Shown here: one piece after another, positions 10,230-20,332 of the stretch | Layout: each line of letters begins with the position of its first letter | How positions within the stretch are numbered: position 1 is the first letter of the stretch | From: Isoetes taiwanensis | Taxonomy: Eukaryota; Streptophyta; Lycopodiopsida; Isoetales; Isoetaceae | NCBI GenBank assembly: GCA_021234155.1 | Contig: JAJEKV010000075.1 | Coordinates: 1,366,001-1,430,000 of the forward strand | DNA length: 64,000 bases | Direction of reading: 5' to 3' | The notes under the pieces: model-generated | What the model saw: the letters and a program-made list of their open reading frames with translations, nothing else | What the model was told of the DNA's origin: nothing | Databases searched by the model: none | Position numbers and translations under genes: made by a program

Positions 10230-12070
10230 ATACGGCAGTTCCACCACAAAGCATATGCTGGAATGAAGCTCTATAATGAATCTGGAAACAAAAAACAAGA
10301 AGACCATATTTGTAAGATAATGGAGCTGCATAACAGCATACTCGAAAGTGGAACTGGCATCTTCAAGCACAAACACGGTAAAAGCAAAATAGACAGGTGT
10401 GGCCGAATCTTCAAGCTTCAACCACATGCACCAAAACTAAACAGCCGTTATAGCCAGCCTTAAATGGCAAAAAATCCGCTAAATCCACAAAAACCCCGTG
10501 TATTTTCTTTTTGGCGTGGCTATAACATGTCAAAGACCCGGATATGCCCATGGCTATAACATGATGGCGTCCGATATATATAGTGCTCCTCCTACAAATA
10601 CTATTTTTCACCTTAGGAAACGGTAGGGCTTAGATTTGGTTTCTAGATTATGGGCTCTCAAAGAAAATGCCCTCGTCAATGAAACTTGGGCATCTCTCAA
10701 TTCTTCAATAATGCATTATTGTGAAAACCATGCTAGAATTATTACTAATGATCCTACTGACACTAGTCCTTTGAAATGTGACTAGGTTGTATTTGTGGTG
10801 ACATTTGACTTCAGAAGTGTAAGAAAGGAAATTTGGATCTTTGAAAGGTCTTTGGCAGTGCCTTATTTTCTTAAAAGATTGTACCTGCAGTTGTTTAAAC
10901 CTTTGACATTGATGAATGTATATCATCTACCTTGCAAATACACATGTTTTAAATATATTTTTTTGGTTTCTGACATTGAATATGGTTTTGGCTCACTAGC
11001 CATTTAGATTGGATCTCAAGGTTGCTAGAAAGTCATATTCTAAAGCAGACAATTTGAGTAGCAATTTAATCTTTGTTTGCAGGCCATATTTTATATTTTT
11101 TACTTGCAATGTTCTTCTTAGCATGCTTTTTCCAATGTTGGCTTACATGTGGTCTCCTTGAGTTCTAATGCAGATTTGTAAGACCCCTCTTTTTTTCTAG
11201 AATTGCAAAGTTATTTTGCAGCTTGCAAATTCCTACTTTTCTTTCTATAAGTATGCAAGTGATTTGATTAAACTTGAAGTTATTGTAGAACTTTAAAAAC
11301 TTGAAGTTATCATAGAAGCAAAGTGCTGTATGCATATTCACGCTTGCATTGTGAACCTACAATTCCAGAGATTGTGAGGCAACCATAGTGCGACATCACC
11401 TTAGGATTAGAATAAAGCAAACATGGATTAGATTAGGGATCGATATTGCAGGGTTAAATCTTAATTTCCTTAACCGAAGAATACCAAGAATTTCATGAAG
11501 CGAAGGAGGCATTTTATGGGCGATGATGAACGCCATGCTCAGCAGTGTGACAGACCTCCATCGCAGTGCTGTGAACACTTCCCCTAATTTTCATGTCCTT
11601 TGTTTTTTAACAAAGACATTGTTGTCATATACATTAAACAAATACAGGGCTGTGAACCATTCAAAAGCCTTCATACAACAAAGCAGCCAGGCATAGTCAT
11701 CGAGACTATGGCTACAGCGCCTATAGCCCACTTCAAAAAGCATAAAAGCATTCCATTTGATTAAGTATTAGAAGCGTCCAACTACCCAATTGCTCCAGCA
11801 AGAAAACAAATCCAGAAATTTGGACAAACATAAATTTTCAAAACGCTGCATCTGAAGAAAAGAAACCTAATAAAAATATGAAATCGGCTACATAAACCAA
11901 CCAGATGCGACAGAGAAACCAAAAACTTTGAATGATTGTCATACCATATGTCACTAACATGGTTTTTTTATGACTCATATTTTATCTGTGCAGACCACGA
12001 ACAGGGTCTTTTGTGATCATAATTCAGTTCATGTTCCCATGAAATCTGATGAAAAGGCAAAAACAAAGTA
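10230..12070. other. Gene-poor AT-rich stretch
   Basis: Nothing firm. A minus frame at 11396-11578 (starting near RWRSVTLLSMAFIIAHKM) is the only piece with exon-like composition and is unrecognised. Short direct repeats occur (TGGCTATAACATG twice near 10517-10560; AACTTGAAGTTAT twice near 11270-11320). Confidence 0.4.
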
Positions 12071-12153
12071 TCTAAGAATCATGATTATAAAATGCAAGTA
12101 GCTCCTTGGATTTCTAAGAATCATGATTATAAAATGCAAGGAGCTCTTGGATT
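12071..12153. repeat. 42-bp tandem duplication over the SAUR 3' end
   Basis: The segment starting TCTAAGAATCATGATTATAA at 12071 recurs at 12113. It contains the last codons and stop of the minus-strand SAUR, so the terminal codons exist twice, with the inner copy used. Confidence 0.85.
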
Positions 12154-12551
12154 TCAAGCTCAGCCAGAGACTGCTGATCATTTTGAAGCAACCACAAAAA
12201 ATGTCCAAATAAAACCTCCTCACATGCAATACAAACGCCCCCTATATGGTTAAAACCAAATTCCTGTGCAGATATATCAAGCAAAGCCTTAAAAAGAGGA
12301 TGATTTAACCTGGTTGCTTCCAAAACAAAACGGCGTTTTTGTTTTCCGACATAAACAGCAAGGTAGCCCTTTGGCACATCCAGGGGGATATTTTCCTCAT
12401 TCAGCTGGTCATCTTCATCAGAGCAAACATAATCGCTCGAATCCGATGAAGAAATCGAGCTCCGGCGCATCTGATCCAAGCTCCGGCTCCTGACGAATTT
12501 TGGAAGCCGTGGCATAAGCTTCCAGCCCTTCCGGCCAGAAACCATAGCCAT
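12114..12551 (-). CDS. SAUR-family auxin-response protein (copy 1)
   Basis: Small Auxin Up RNA protein, 145 codons from ATG 12551 (a second ATG follows at 12545). Family members are short-lived proteins; several inhibit PP2C.D phosphatases, so the plasma-membrane proton pump stays active and cells expand. The SAUR domain runs from about residue 58 to 123: DVPKGYLAVYVGK, then RRFVLEATRLNHPLFKALL, then EFGFNHIGGVCIACEE. The N-terminus is basic and Ser/Asp-rich, as usual for the longer SAURs. The frame is intact and intronless, as typical of the family. Its upstream block (12600-12765) is conserved next to the third SAUR at 47.5 kb. It lies head-to-head with the SAUR at 15.0 kb. This is the best candidate for a functional gene in the window. 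Confidence 0.93.
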   Translation of the reverse strand: MAMVSGRKGWKLMPRLPKFVRSRSLDQMRRSSISSSDSSDYVCSDEDDQLNEENIPLDVPKGYLAVYVGKQKRRFVLEATRLNHPLFKALLDISAQEFGFNHIGGVCIACEEVLFGHFLWLLQNDQQSLAELEIQELLAFYNHDS

Positions 12552-12599
12552 ACAGCTCGCAAAAAGCTCCAACCCTAATCAGATGTCGGTTACAAAAAA

Positions 12600-12946
12600 A
12601 TGGAGCTATCAACTTATGCTCTATTTTGCCATATAAGATCTTCCCATGACCCCTAGGCCTTTACTACTAGTGCCCACAAGTGTCATAACATGTCTCATAT
12701 CATAACCATCTCCTAACCAGTATGTCAGAGGTTATGTGGTTACAAAAATAGAATGGACTGGAACATCCTCATCTTGTTTATTAAGTGGTCCCCAAAGATC
12801 TTGGCCTCTACTTGTGAAGTTATGGCCTGTCCTAGTCTTAGCACCAAAAATGTTCTTTGGGGTCAATGTACTAAAACTCATTTTCGTTAACATGATGGTT
12901 TTTTTGCCCTTTCTCTACGGCAAGATTTTTCGATCCAGTCCATCTC
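12600..12946 (-). promoter_or_regulatory. Conserved upstream block of SAUR copy 1
   Basis: This stretch reads nearly identically, inverted, at about 47385-47700. Shared sequence includes ATAGAGCATAAGTTGATAGC, TGTCATAA and GTTATGTGGTTACAAAAA. Conservation may reflect a recent duplication rather than selection. No auxin-response TGTCTC pair is obvious, although single TGTC cores occur. Confidence 0.5.
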
Positions 12947-13139
12947 CACCATTGGTTCCAACTCTGTGACAGGCCAGCATCCACTCCAGCCCAATCCTAG
13001 TTCCTATTCAACGAGACTTGCTTTGGTTTCAACTATGGGTGCTGAGAATCTTGTTCTGGGTGCAGGTAAGGGTGGGATAATCGAGCTATGGTGTGTGAGT
13101 TAAGCTCTTGCTAGTTAAGGGGTTTTACTTTCCATGTTC

Positions 13140-13203
13140 GCCCATTATCTCAGATAAATGGGCTCGCCTCTCCAGCCTTGCCCATTTATCTGAGGTAATG
13201 GGC
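13140..13203. repeat. 24-bp inverted repeat (foldback)
   Basis: GCCCATTATCTCAGATAAAT (start of 13140-13163) is the inverse of 13180-13203 with one mismatch in 24. Weaker pairing continues outward to about 13115 and 13235 (GGGGTT...ACTT on both sides). A small perfect palindrome, ATAAGCA/TGCTTAT, follows at 13231-13247. Confidence 0.8.
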
Positions 13204-13397
13204 TCTCAAGGGAAGTGAACCCCCTCACCTATAAGCATTATGCTTATTATCGGCTACACTAGGAAAAGTCAATATGATCTAAACATTATTAACACTTCTA
13301 TTGATCCGATCAGCTATAAAGAAAGTAAAAAGGCCTAGTGTTGGGGTGAAAAATCTCCATCTCACGTAAGTTGTCCAAAAGTGGAGTTAGTTGTATA

Positions 13398-13503
13398 CAG
13401 GAATGCTCTTCTTGTGTTGATTCTGGGGAGGAAACAGGGGACGACGCCGTTAGGCGGAGGCCCCTGTTGACTCCCCAGAATCAACACAAGAAGAGCATTC
13501 CTG
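13398..13503. repeat. Perfect 33-bp stem foldback / hairpin-RNA candidate
   Basis: The arm 13398-13430 (starting CAGGAATGCTCTTCTTGTGT) is exactly the reverse complement of 13471-13503. After a 3x3 internal loop, ACAGGGG (13434-13440) pairs with CCCCTGT (13461-13467), leaving a 20-nt loop. A transcript would fold into a 106-nt hairpin the size of a plant miRNA or siRNA precursor. Perfect pairing indicates either a young foldback element or constraint. Confidence 0.85.
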
Positions 13504-13504
13504 C

Positions 13505-13739
13505 AACGTGAATGGAGGTTAGGATCAATTCTGGCAGTAAAAAAATCAAGAATGTGGAGTGAAATCGCCGGAATCGCAGGTAAAACTCAAGAATGTTGCG
13601 TAGAATGGAGGAATGTTGAGTAAAAACAGGGGACAACGACGACATAACAATCTCTTAGCATTCCTTAAAAGAAATGATGCCACGTGGCACGGCGTGATTG
13701 GCTGACGCGCCTGAATTGATCCTAACCTACATTTACGTT
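13505..13739. mobile_element. 235-bp MITE with 27-bp terminal inverted repeats
   Basis: The left end AACGTGAATGGAGGTTAGGA and onward (13505-13531) matches the inverse of 13713-13739 at 25 of 27 positions. It abuts the 33-bp hairpin element. Its interior repeats AAACAGGGGAC, also present in that hairpin's loop side, so the two structures probably share an origin. Confidence 0.75.
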
Positions 13740-14680
13740 TTAGGCATATGTCTATTTATCTTATGTGTAGCATCCTATAGACCAAAAGTAAAAGACAATA
13801 TAGTACATCATAATTTATGTGTCATTCACTAAATCATTTTCCAATGATCAAATCCTCAATGGAAAGTAGGGTCGAAGCACATTCTAGCGATGCCAAGTAT
13901 CCTTTCCCAATAATGTCGAAGAGAAGTGGGTCAATGACTTTGGTCCAAAATTAGTATTAGCACCATGGTTTTGGTCAAAAAATGATACAAGCAGCTCAAA
14001 AGTCACCAAACGGAAAGTAGGTTGCTAGAAGGGTGAAAGTGCATTCTAGACAATAGTGTGGAACGGAAAGTGGGTCTGATTCTGACTGACACTAAAAGAT
14101 TAGCTATAGCAAATAAAAAGTTGGAAATAGCAGATCAACAACAACTCCATTTTTGTGGAAGAGTGGATGTGGGTCTCACATTCTGCAACAGTGAGAGGAC
14201 CCGCTCCCGGCTGCCAGCTGTTGTTTGGATAATGGAATTCTCATTACATTCCTCCATACAAAATCCACAAACATTTACAAATTCATAGTCTGCTTTTATT
14301 GAGTTAACAATCAATCCATTTGATGTCAAATCTAAACTACATGCCTATGTAGCAACTTGAATTTGAATAGCGTTTAAGACTTTTTACAATGTAGGAAGAA
14401 GAAATATTAACCATTGAGGCCTATGGTGGTACAAGGGCATGCAGCGAAAATAAGATAAGCGTCAAATTCCACTTGCAAGTTTATAAGAATTTGCTAGTAT
14501 AATCTACTAAAGTGAGGGGATAAACCCATAACAATTACCATAGTCATACCCTACTTGCACCATGTCACCTCGTCACCAACTTTTTTGGTGAAACATCTGA
14601 TATTTGTATAGGGGACAATGGTTGCCAAGATGTAACATGAAAATAGAGCTTGTTGATATGATCGGTCTGAAATTATGGCC
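13740..14680. other. Non-coding remainder of the insertion
   Basis: No gene. A GGAAAGT(A/G)GG-containing unit recurs at about 13860, 14011 and 14054, with GCATTCTAG about 20-25 bp after the first two. These look like decayed direct repeats. Confidence 0.35.
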
Positions 14681-15041
14681 AAGCAGGTCAAGCAAAGACT
14701 AGGCAACATAATCTAGACGTGGTGGGGGCTTCAAAGAATTCTAGGTGCTCAGCATGTCAGTTTTACAACCATTCAAGCTCTGGAGCACCAGCTAAATTGT
14801 GAGGATGATATGAGGCGGTCGTTGACACTTGTTCGATACTTGTGGAGCAGCAAGATCCAGAGTGATTTGTTTGGTCAAGAGCGCATGTGATGTAAATATT
14901 GTGGGACACATATAGAGCATATGGTGATAGCTATATTTTGGCAACATTACCATATTTTGAGTTGCAATGTTACGGATAGGACAACATGCATACTCCAACG
15001 CATCTCATTTATTGGTAGAAGAGGAAGTTGTGGATAGCAAG
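14681..15041 (+). promoter_or_regulatory. Conserved upstream block of SAUR copy 2
   Basis: Collinear, inverted, with 47021-47400 upstream of SAUR copy 3. Shared landmarks are the AGGCAACATAATCTAGA region, GTCGTTGACACTTGT, and the segment just before the start codon. Confidence 0.6.
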
Positions 15042-15439
15042 CTATGGCTTTTGAGCTCAAGGTATGGAAGTTGTTTCAAAGAAAGGGGAGCATGGGGCAG
15101 AGGCAAAGGGCAGGAGCTCGTTATCTTTGAGTGGGTCCAACAATGATGGCTTGAGTGATGAAGATGATGGAGAGTACGAAGTTCCAACTGATGTGCCAAA
15201 AGGATACTTGGACGTTTATGTGGGGAAGCATACGTGTCGTTTTGTTGTGGAGGCTTGTAGCCTTAACCATCCCCTCTTCAAGGCCCTGCTTGACCAATCT
15301 GCAGAGGAGTTTGGCTTCCAGCATTCTGATGGGCTTCATATAGCATGCGAAGAGGTCTTATTCGGCCATTTTCTTTGGTTGCTCCAAAATGAAGCAATCT
15401 ATCCTTCACTTCCAAATCCATGAGCTCCTTGCATTCTAG
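15042..15439 (+). pseudogene. SAUR-family gene (copy 2), shifted at both ends
   Basis: Sister of the SAUR at 46601-47020. The original start (ATG 15042, MAFELKVWKLFQRKGSMGQ) is followed by a 13-bp deletion relative to copy 3, so that frame stops early. A downstream ATG at 15064 opens the domain frame (15064-15423, 119 codons). The SAUR core is intact: DVPKGYLDVYVGKH, CRFVVEACSLNHPLFKALL, EFGFQHSDGLHIACEE. Near the end two bases are missing (LLQNE, then a shifted tail), so the native ending matching copy 3 (terminal TAG at 15437-15439) is lost and the protein stops at 15421. It could still make an altered 119-residue protein. I call it a likely pseudogene and leave open a functional variant. 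Confidence 0.85.
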
Positions 15440-15900
15440 GAGTCTTAGTATTCGCCCTTCCTCTTCCATTCTTTGTCACCCTTGTATAGCCAGCAACATA
15501 TCGAATAATGTTCAACGCTAAACAATTAGGAGAAAACTTACATTTGCTAGCCTTGGGCTAAAATTTTACCCTCCATCATGTGACACCCACCTCTAATATT
15601 TTTCTCGCTATCAATGCATGCTTTTCAACTATTAGCAGGCTGAATTTGTGTCTGATCTTTGGCCCTAGATGACCTCTAGAGCCTAAGAACCTCATCTAGT
15701 ATCCAAACTGACTAAAGAACCCTAATCATGTCTGATTAGAGTAGATAGATTAGACTATGTTTCTGTATTTCGATTCATTTGGATGAAGATGTTGTATTAA
15801 ATTCTGTGCGCACCTCTTGTGTATTGGAAAGGGAGGATAGAGACCCAGAGCCTTCTTAGTTGATGATCCTAGATTAACCTCATTAATTTCTAGTTAATGC
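15440..15900. other. SAUR 3' flank, duplicated at 46.43-46.6 kb
   Basis: To about 15620 the sequence is the inverse of 46430-46600, which sets the outer edge of the SAUR duplication. From 15620 to 15900 I see no feature. Confidence 0.55.
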
Positions 15901-15924
15901 AGTCTGCGTATAGGAGCCCTGTGG

Positions 15925-16700
15925 GTGGCGGGGCTAGATCGGCTCGACACCTCTTGGATGGTGCGCTGCCTCAGTGGGGTTCAAGTCGTGTACGAGCATG
16001 GGAAACCATGGCTCTCTAGTTCAGTTGTAGTTGGCATGAACCTTCTCGATGCGAGTGATTCCCTCCTGTCTCATTGGGATTGGGAAAAGCAACCCAAGAG
16101 TCGCCCCCCGGCTTTGCCTCCAGCAGGCTACTATCAAGTCCCAAGACTGATCAGCCTATCTGCAAAGTATGCACAGGAAAGGCAGATGGAGTGGACTATC
16201 CAATGGCCATGTTCCGTTGCCAGCCAAATTCAGTTGCCATGAATTCTATTTTGCAATAAACTCTGGAGATCCAAGGCATCAGTCTATCTCCACGTATGTA
16301 GCGTCTACTAAGGGAACGTTGTGGGCTAGGTCTAATACCTTGCCACTGAGTGCGGGTAAGGTACGAGCTCGACATCCCCTGCGTGGTGCGCTGCCTGAGT
16401 TTCAATTCGTGTACGAGCATGGAGGGGAGTGAACCTCTCCTGCCTCATCGGGACTGGGAAAATGCAACCCAGGTGTAGCCCTCTTGGCTATGCCCCCGAT
16501 AGGCTATGGTCAAGTTTCAAAACTTATCAGCCTATCTGCAAAGTATGCACAGAGGGGCAGATGGAGTGGACTACCCAATGGCCATGTTCTTTTGTCAGTC
16601 AAATACAATTGCCATGAATTCTGTCTACAATAAACTCTGGAGACCCAAGCCATCAGTCTATCCCCATGAGTCTGAGCTTGGGTAGGACTCCCTTTGTTGT
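15925..16700 (+). repeat. Two tandem remnants related to the Ty3 LTR at 53.4-53.8 kb
   Basis: Landmarks CCTATCTGCAAAGTATGCAC and GATGGAGTGGACTA occur at about 16158-16200 and again at about 16530-16575, about 371 bp apart. Both match the interior of the 52.4-54.0 kb LTR (53535-53585), including the following CAGTC and GAGTCTGAGC(C/T)GGGGTAG-like stretch. They are decayed LTR fragments, not genes. The open frames in them are incidental. Confidence 0.65.
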
Positions 16701-16916
16701 TGTGATATTATTTGTATCTTGATGTGATATTGTCATGGTGATTCCACCCTTCAAGATGGATATGTAGCATAATAACAGGGGGTTTTCTTTGTGTTTTTGT
16801 ACGCTTTTCACTAAGGTTTTCCTATGATTTCGTGATGTATTCAAATGGATGTACTAATACGTACATCTAGAGTGCACCATTTCTGAGCCATTGATTTTAG
16901 CCTTTTTTTTTCCAAT
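16701..16916. other. Flank of LTR remnants, no gene
   Basis: It includes CACCCTTC(A/G)A(G)GATGG, also found in the LTR near 53757, so the remnant may extend to about 16760. Nothing else is supported. Confidence 0.35.
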
Positions 16917-17082
16917 GGTCAACAACCAATGGCTCACAACAAAAGCCCTTTTTTGTGTAATGCATAATGGTCAACAACCAATGGCTCACAACAAAAGCCC
17001 TCTTTTTGTGCGTGTGGTGCATGATGGTCAACAACCAATGGCTCACAACAAAAGCCCTCTTTTTGTGTGTGTGGTGCATAAT
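16917..17082. repeat. Three tandem copies of a 52-57 bp repeat
   Basis: Units start GGTCAACAACCAATGGCTCA at 16917, 16969 and 17026. The second and third carry an extra GTGTGGT stretch. Open frames through them arise from the repetition. Confidence 0.9.
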
Positions 17083-17794
17083 GGGCACATGAAGGGCTTG
17101 AAGGGCGCATGTAGTGCAGTTTCCCCGCCAGCAACACATTTCTTATCATAACTTTTGATCCAGAGCTCTGTTTGAGATGATTTTTATTGCGTTGGAAAGC
17201 TCTCTCCGAGATTTTTGTGATAGTGTATGATATGGATATATTTGGTTAAGTTCTCTATGCTAAAATAGCAATTTATCGGCCGGGTTTGGTAGGCTTTCAC
17301 ATCCTACCAGCTGATTAATATAGGATTGCACTATTGGATATCGTTTTATGGCTCATTCCGAATGAAGGTTGCAAACAATTACCATGCATTTTTAGATTTT
17401 GAGGCAGTTATTAAGCAAATTCCAAGGCTTCTAGATCCTTGTGCTAACAAGCAGAAAAGTTTCCCACTTTGGTTTCTCACCACAAGAATCCATGGAGGCC
17501 AAAGGTTGTTGTTGAATTCCAGTTGAAAAATGTTTGTGTATGGGTGTTGCAAACTTTATGACTTTCAGAATAATGGGATCAATCCGCTCTATCTTTATGG
17601 TAACTTTTACTTATGTTCTATTTGTTTTATTGTGACGAAATTCAAAAGCTACAGGTGATGAAAGCCTCAAATGAATTCTAGTTTTTTTCTGGTTTGAATT
17701 TTAAAATTTTTGTCACACCTAATCCCTAAGGCCCCCGGCAATAAAAATTTTTTTGCAACACAAACCATTAACATCCAACATATAAAAACCAACA
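17083..17794. other. No recognised gene
   Basis: AT-rich sequence. The plus frame 17326-17526 is unrecognised and lacks coding signs. Confidence 0.4.
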
Positions 17795-18345
17795 ACATAA
17801 TAACCAACACATAACAACCATTGACATTAACAACCAACACATAACTACCATTGACATTAATTAACACAACCATTGGGTCCAACACATTTAAATTAAAATC
17901 CCCCTTAAACCCCCTTTGGTTTGGGTGCATATTCACACGGGGGGTGACGTAGGGCAACGAGAGCCCTCATAATTGTATTTCGCACGTACAAAATCAACAC
18001 CATATAGTATTCCGCTTGAAATCTTATAGTATTTTGCGAATCTTGTTATACAGTATAGCAAATTTTGTACTTGCATACCCACAAACGAGGAACTTTACGT
18101 ACGGTGTAGATTAAGGAATAAGGGGTGAATATGCCTATCCAACAGCTCTGTTGCCCTAGTCACCCCCCGTGTGAATATGCACCCAAACCAAAGGGGGTTT
18201 AAGGGGGATTTTAATTTAAATGTGTTGGACCCAATGGTTGTGTTAATTAATGTCAATGGTAGTTATGTGTTGGTTGTTAATGTCAATGGTTGTTATGTGT
18301 TGGTTGTTAATGTCAATGGTAGTTATGTGTTGGTTGTTATGCATT
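17795..18345. mobile_element. Foldback element with ~165-190 bp inverted arms
   Basis: The left arm 17795-17958 and right arm 18150-18345 are inverse copies around a 191-bp spacer. Both contain GGGTGCATATTCACACGGGG (or its inverse) at the inner end. The outer parts carry a 30-bp tandem unit (TTAATGTCAATGGTAGTTAT...), two copies on the left and three on the right. No transposase is present. Similar open frames on both arms are a by-product of symmetry. Confidence 0.85.
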
Positions 18346-19240
18346 TCTGTGATGTGATATGCTTATTTATATGCGCTTTCATAGCTAGGACGGTCTCGAA
18401 GGAGATGGGATAAATCACACGTTTGTTCGTCCCACGTCAGACTCTTGCTCACCACCAAGAGTTTGGCGTCAGATAGACGGCCTCGTATTGATGAATTGTG
18501 CTGGCAGGAGGAGATCTCATGTTTTATATGATTCGGTATCGTATACAAGCAGTGGGCGTCACAACGGTATCAAAACAATGATTTTGGTTGACCAAGATCA
18601 AGCACCGGCCATCTACCCTGTAGTAGCTAACTGACCAAGAGAAAAAATCAGTTTTGCAGTAAACCGGAGCAAGAACCACGAATAATGGGAATTTTTTTTC
18701 CCATGATTGGGGCTAGATGCTACCTAAAAGTAGTGGTAATTAGATAATTAGTCAAGGATAAAGAAATCTTAGCAGTTAAAATTGAACATTAAGGTGTAAA
18801 AATTGGGCAAAAGACCCAACAACTCTCACGGCGTGTGAATGGCACTTGTGAGATTTTTACAGGGCCCTTTGGCACACGGTGAGAACCCTGACCCCTTGTT
18901 ATGCACTGAATTGATAAGAGTTAAGAAAAATAAAAGGACATAGTCCACTTAAAATTGAATGTAGAGCTCGATTATACTAACCATTTCCTCATTTAACCAA
19001 GTCTAGATCCTGATAATGACCGACGACTCTCATGGTGCGCAAATTGCACCTATGAGATTCGCACAACCTCATTTGGTATATGATGAGGGTCTTCCTCGAT
19101 ACTAAGCCAAATAAAGTTAGGATGACTTGAACCTAGATATCCCTACCCCAATCTAATTACGGAATTAGCTTATGTGATAGTTAGTGATCCAACTTCCCGA
19201 CACGGATTTGCCCAACCTTATTCTAATCTGACAAGCTTTC
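18346..19240. other. Degenerate direct repeats, possible LTR debris
   Basis: Two related blocks (about 18770-18900 and 18945-19100) share ACTCTCA(C/T)GG(C/T)G, TGAGATT(T/C) and TGAGGGTC-like landmarks. They precede a retrotransposon accessory-protein relic and may be remnants of its LTR or leader. Confidence 0.35.
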
Positions 19241-19382
19241 TTAGAACCTTAAAATTTCTAGACTAAGCTTTCTCTCATTTGTACAAATCAAACATAAGTC
19301 CTTAGCTCCTGCAAAAGAGGTGATCTTCCAGCATATTAGGGTGCTTCTACTCTCGTTTAGTACAATCAGCTCCATAGATACC

Positions 19383-20332
19383 ATGGCAACTTCAGCATTC
19401 AGGCGATGGTACATTGCCACTATACATGTCAAAGAAGTAGATGTCAACCAAATTTATGAAGCTTTCCAATACACTTTTGAGCTCCAAGCCACTTTGACTG
19501 CTATTCCCTATTACCATAACGTTATGGCTGAATCTGCAAGCACAATAGAGTCACAAGCTAGGCAAGTACCTCCATGTGAGGGACTCTGGGTCCCCAAGAC
19601 TATCTTATCACAAACCTTAGCAGTAGTGGACAATGTTATGAAGGCAATACAGAGTAAGGCTTCTCGCATGCCAGATTATATGTCCATGAGTCATAGAAAT
19701 GTTAGGTATTTCTCAATAAATGCTGCCCTTGCCATCTTCTTAGCATACAAATCTGAGAATACCATAGGTTAGCCATCAATACAACCCCTAGACCCATCAT
19801 CCCTAGACTCCAGGCAGGACGTACAAATGCTACTCTCGTATGAGGCTATAGTATCTGAAGAGCGGGAAGCGACAGATGCTCTTCCAGAAGAAGTTAAGGA
19901 TGCAATCCAATTAGAATTCGACGAAGAACAAAAAGCACAACTGCAACAACAACAACATAACATTGGAGTAGAACAAGTGGAAGCCGGCATTACTGGCATG
20001 TCCTTAATAATTGTCCAAGAAGAAGAATATCTTCTCCTCAAAGACATCAAAGATCTGCCCCAATGTCAGGCACAGGGGTACCGAATAGATGAGCTGCTCA
20101 TCTTGCTCTGTCAAGATGAAGAACTCGACAACTTCATCGACCATGAAACATAGGACTTCACCATAGAGGGGAAGGAGATAGAGGCCTACCATAGAACTAG
20201 TATGATGGACCGAGAAGCCTTTCTTTGAATAAGAGAAAGGATGAATGAAGCCGACCTGTCAACAGACGAAGAATTCTGTGCTATTCAGGGTAGACTCGGC
20301 ATATGGGGTAGAACCACCAATATATTGGCCAA
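19383..20332 (+). pseudogene. Relic of retrotransposon accessory protein (ORF2 homologue)
   Basis: One frame runs from ATG 19383 to about 20332 with only three stops (19770, 20151, 20226). It is collinear with the second extra ORF of the Ty3 element at 56260: MA start, WY near residue 9, then YFSINAALAIFLAYKSE opposite YLEVAFALAILMDQYVE, and later EEEYLLLKDI opposite GQEYLLLDDI, ending in a D-rich DNFIDHE opposite DDFIDF. Identity is low but order and spacing agree. It shows that this accessory protein belongs to a lineage of elements and is not unique to one copy. Function unknown. No gag or pol accompanies it here. Confidence 0.6.

Larger units (their letters stand above)
12947..14680. mobile_element. 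1.73-kb insertion between divergent SAUR promoters
   Basis: The inverted copy at 47.4 kb goes directly from the sequence matching 12946 to the sequence matching 14681, so this whole block is absent there. It contains three or four inverted-repeat structures and no coding region. It is either a composite of nested foldback elements inserted here or a block deleted from the other copy. The foldback content favours insertion. Clear target-site duplications are not visible. Confidence 0.65.

Noticed and set aside
16891-17151. Repeat-containing open frame
   Set aside because: Produced by three tandem 52-57 bp units.
17667-18413. Two opposite-strand frames with the same VNGSYVLVVNVNG-like peptide
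   Set aside because: They are mirror readings of an inverted repeat containing a minisatellite, not genes or a CRISPR-like array.
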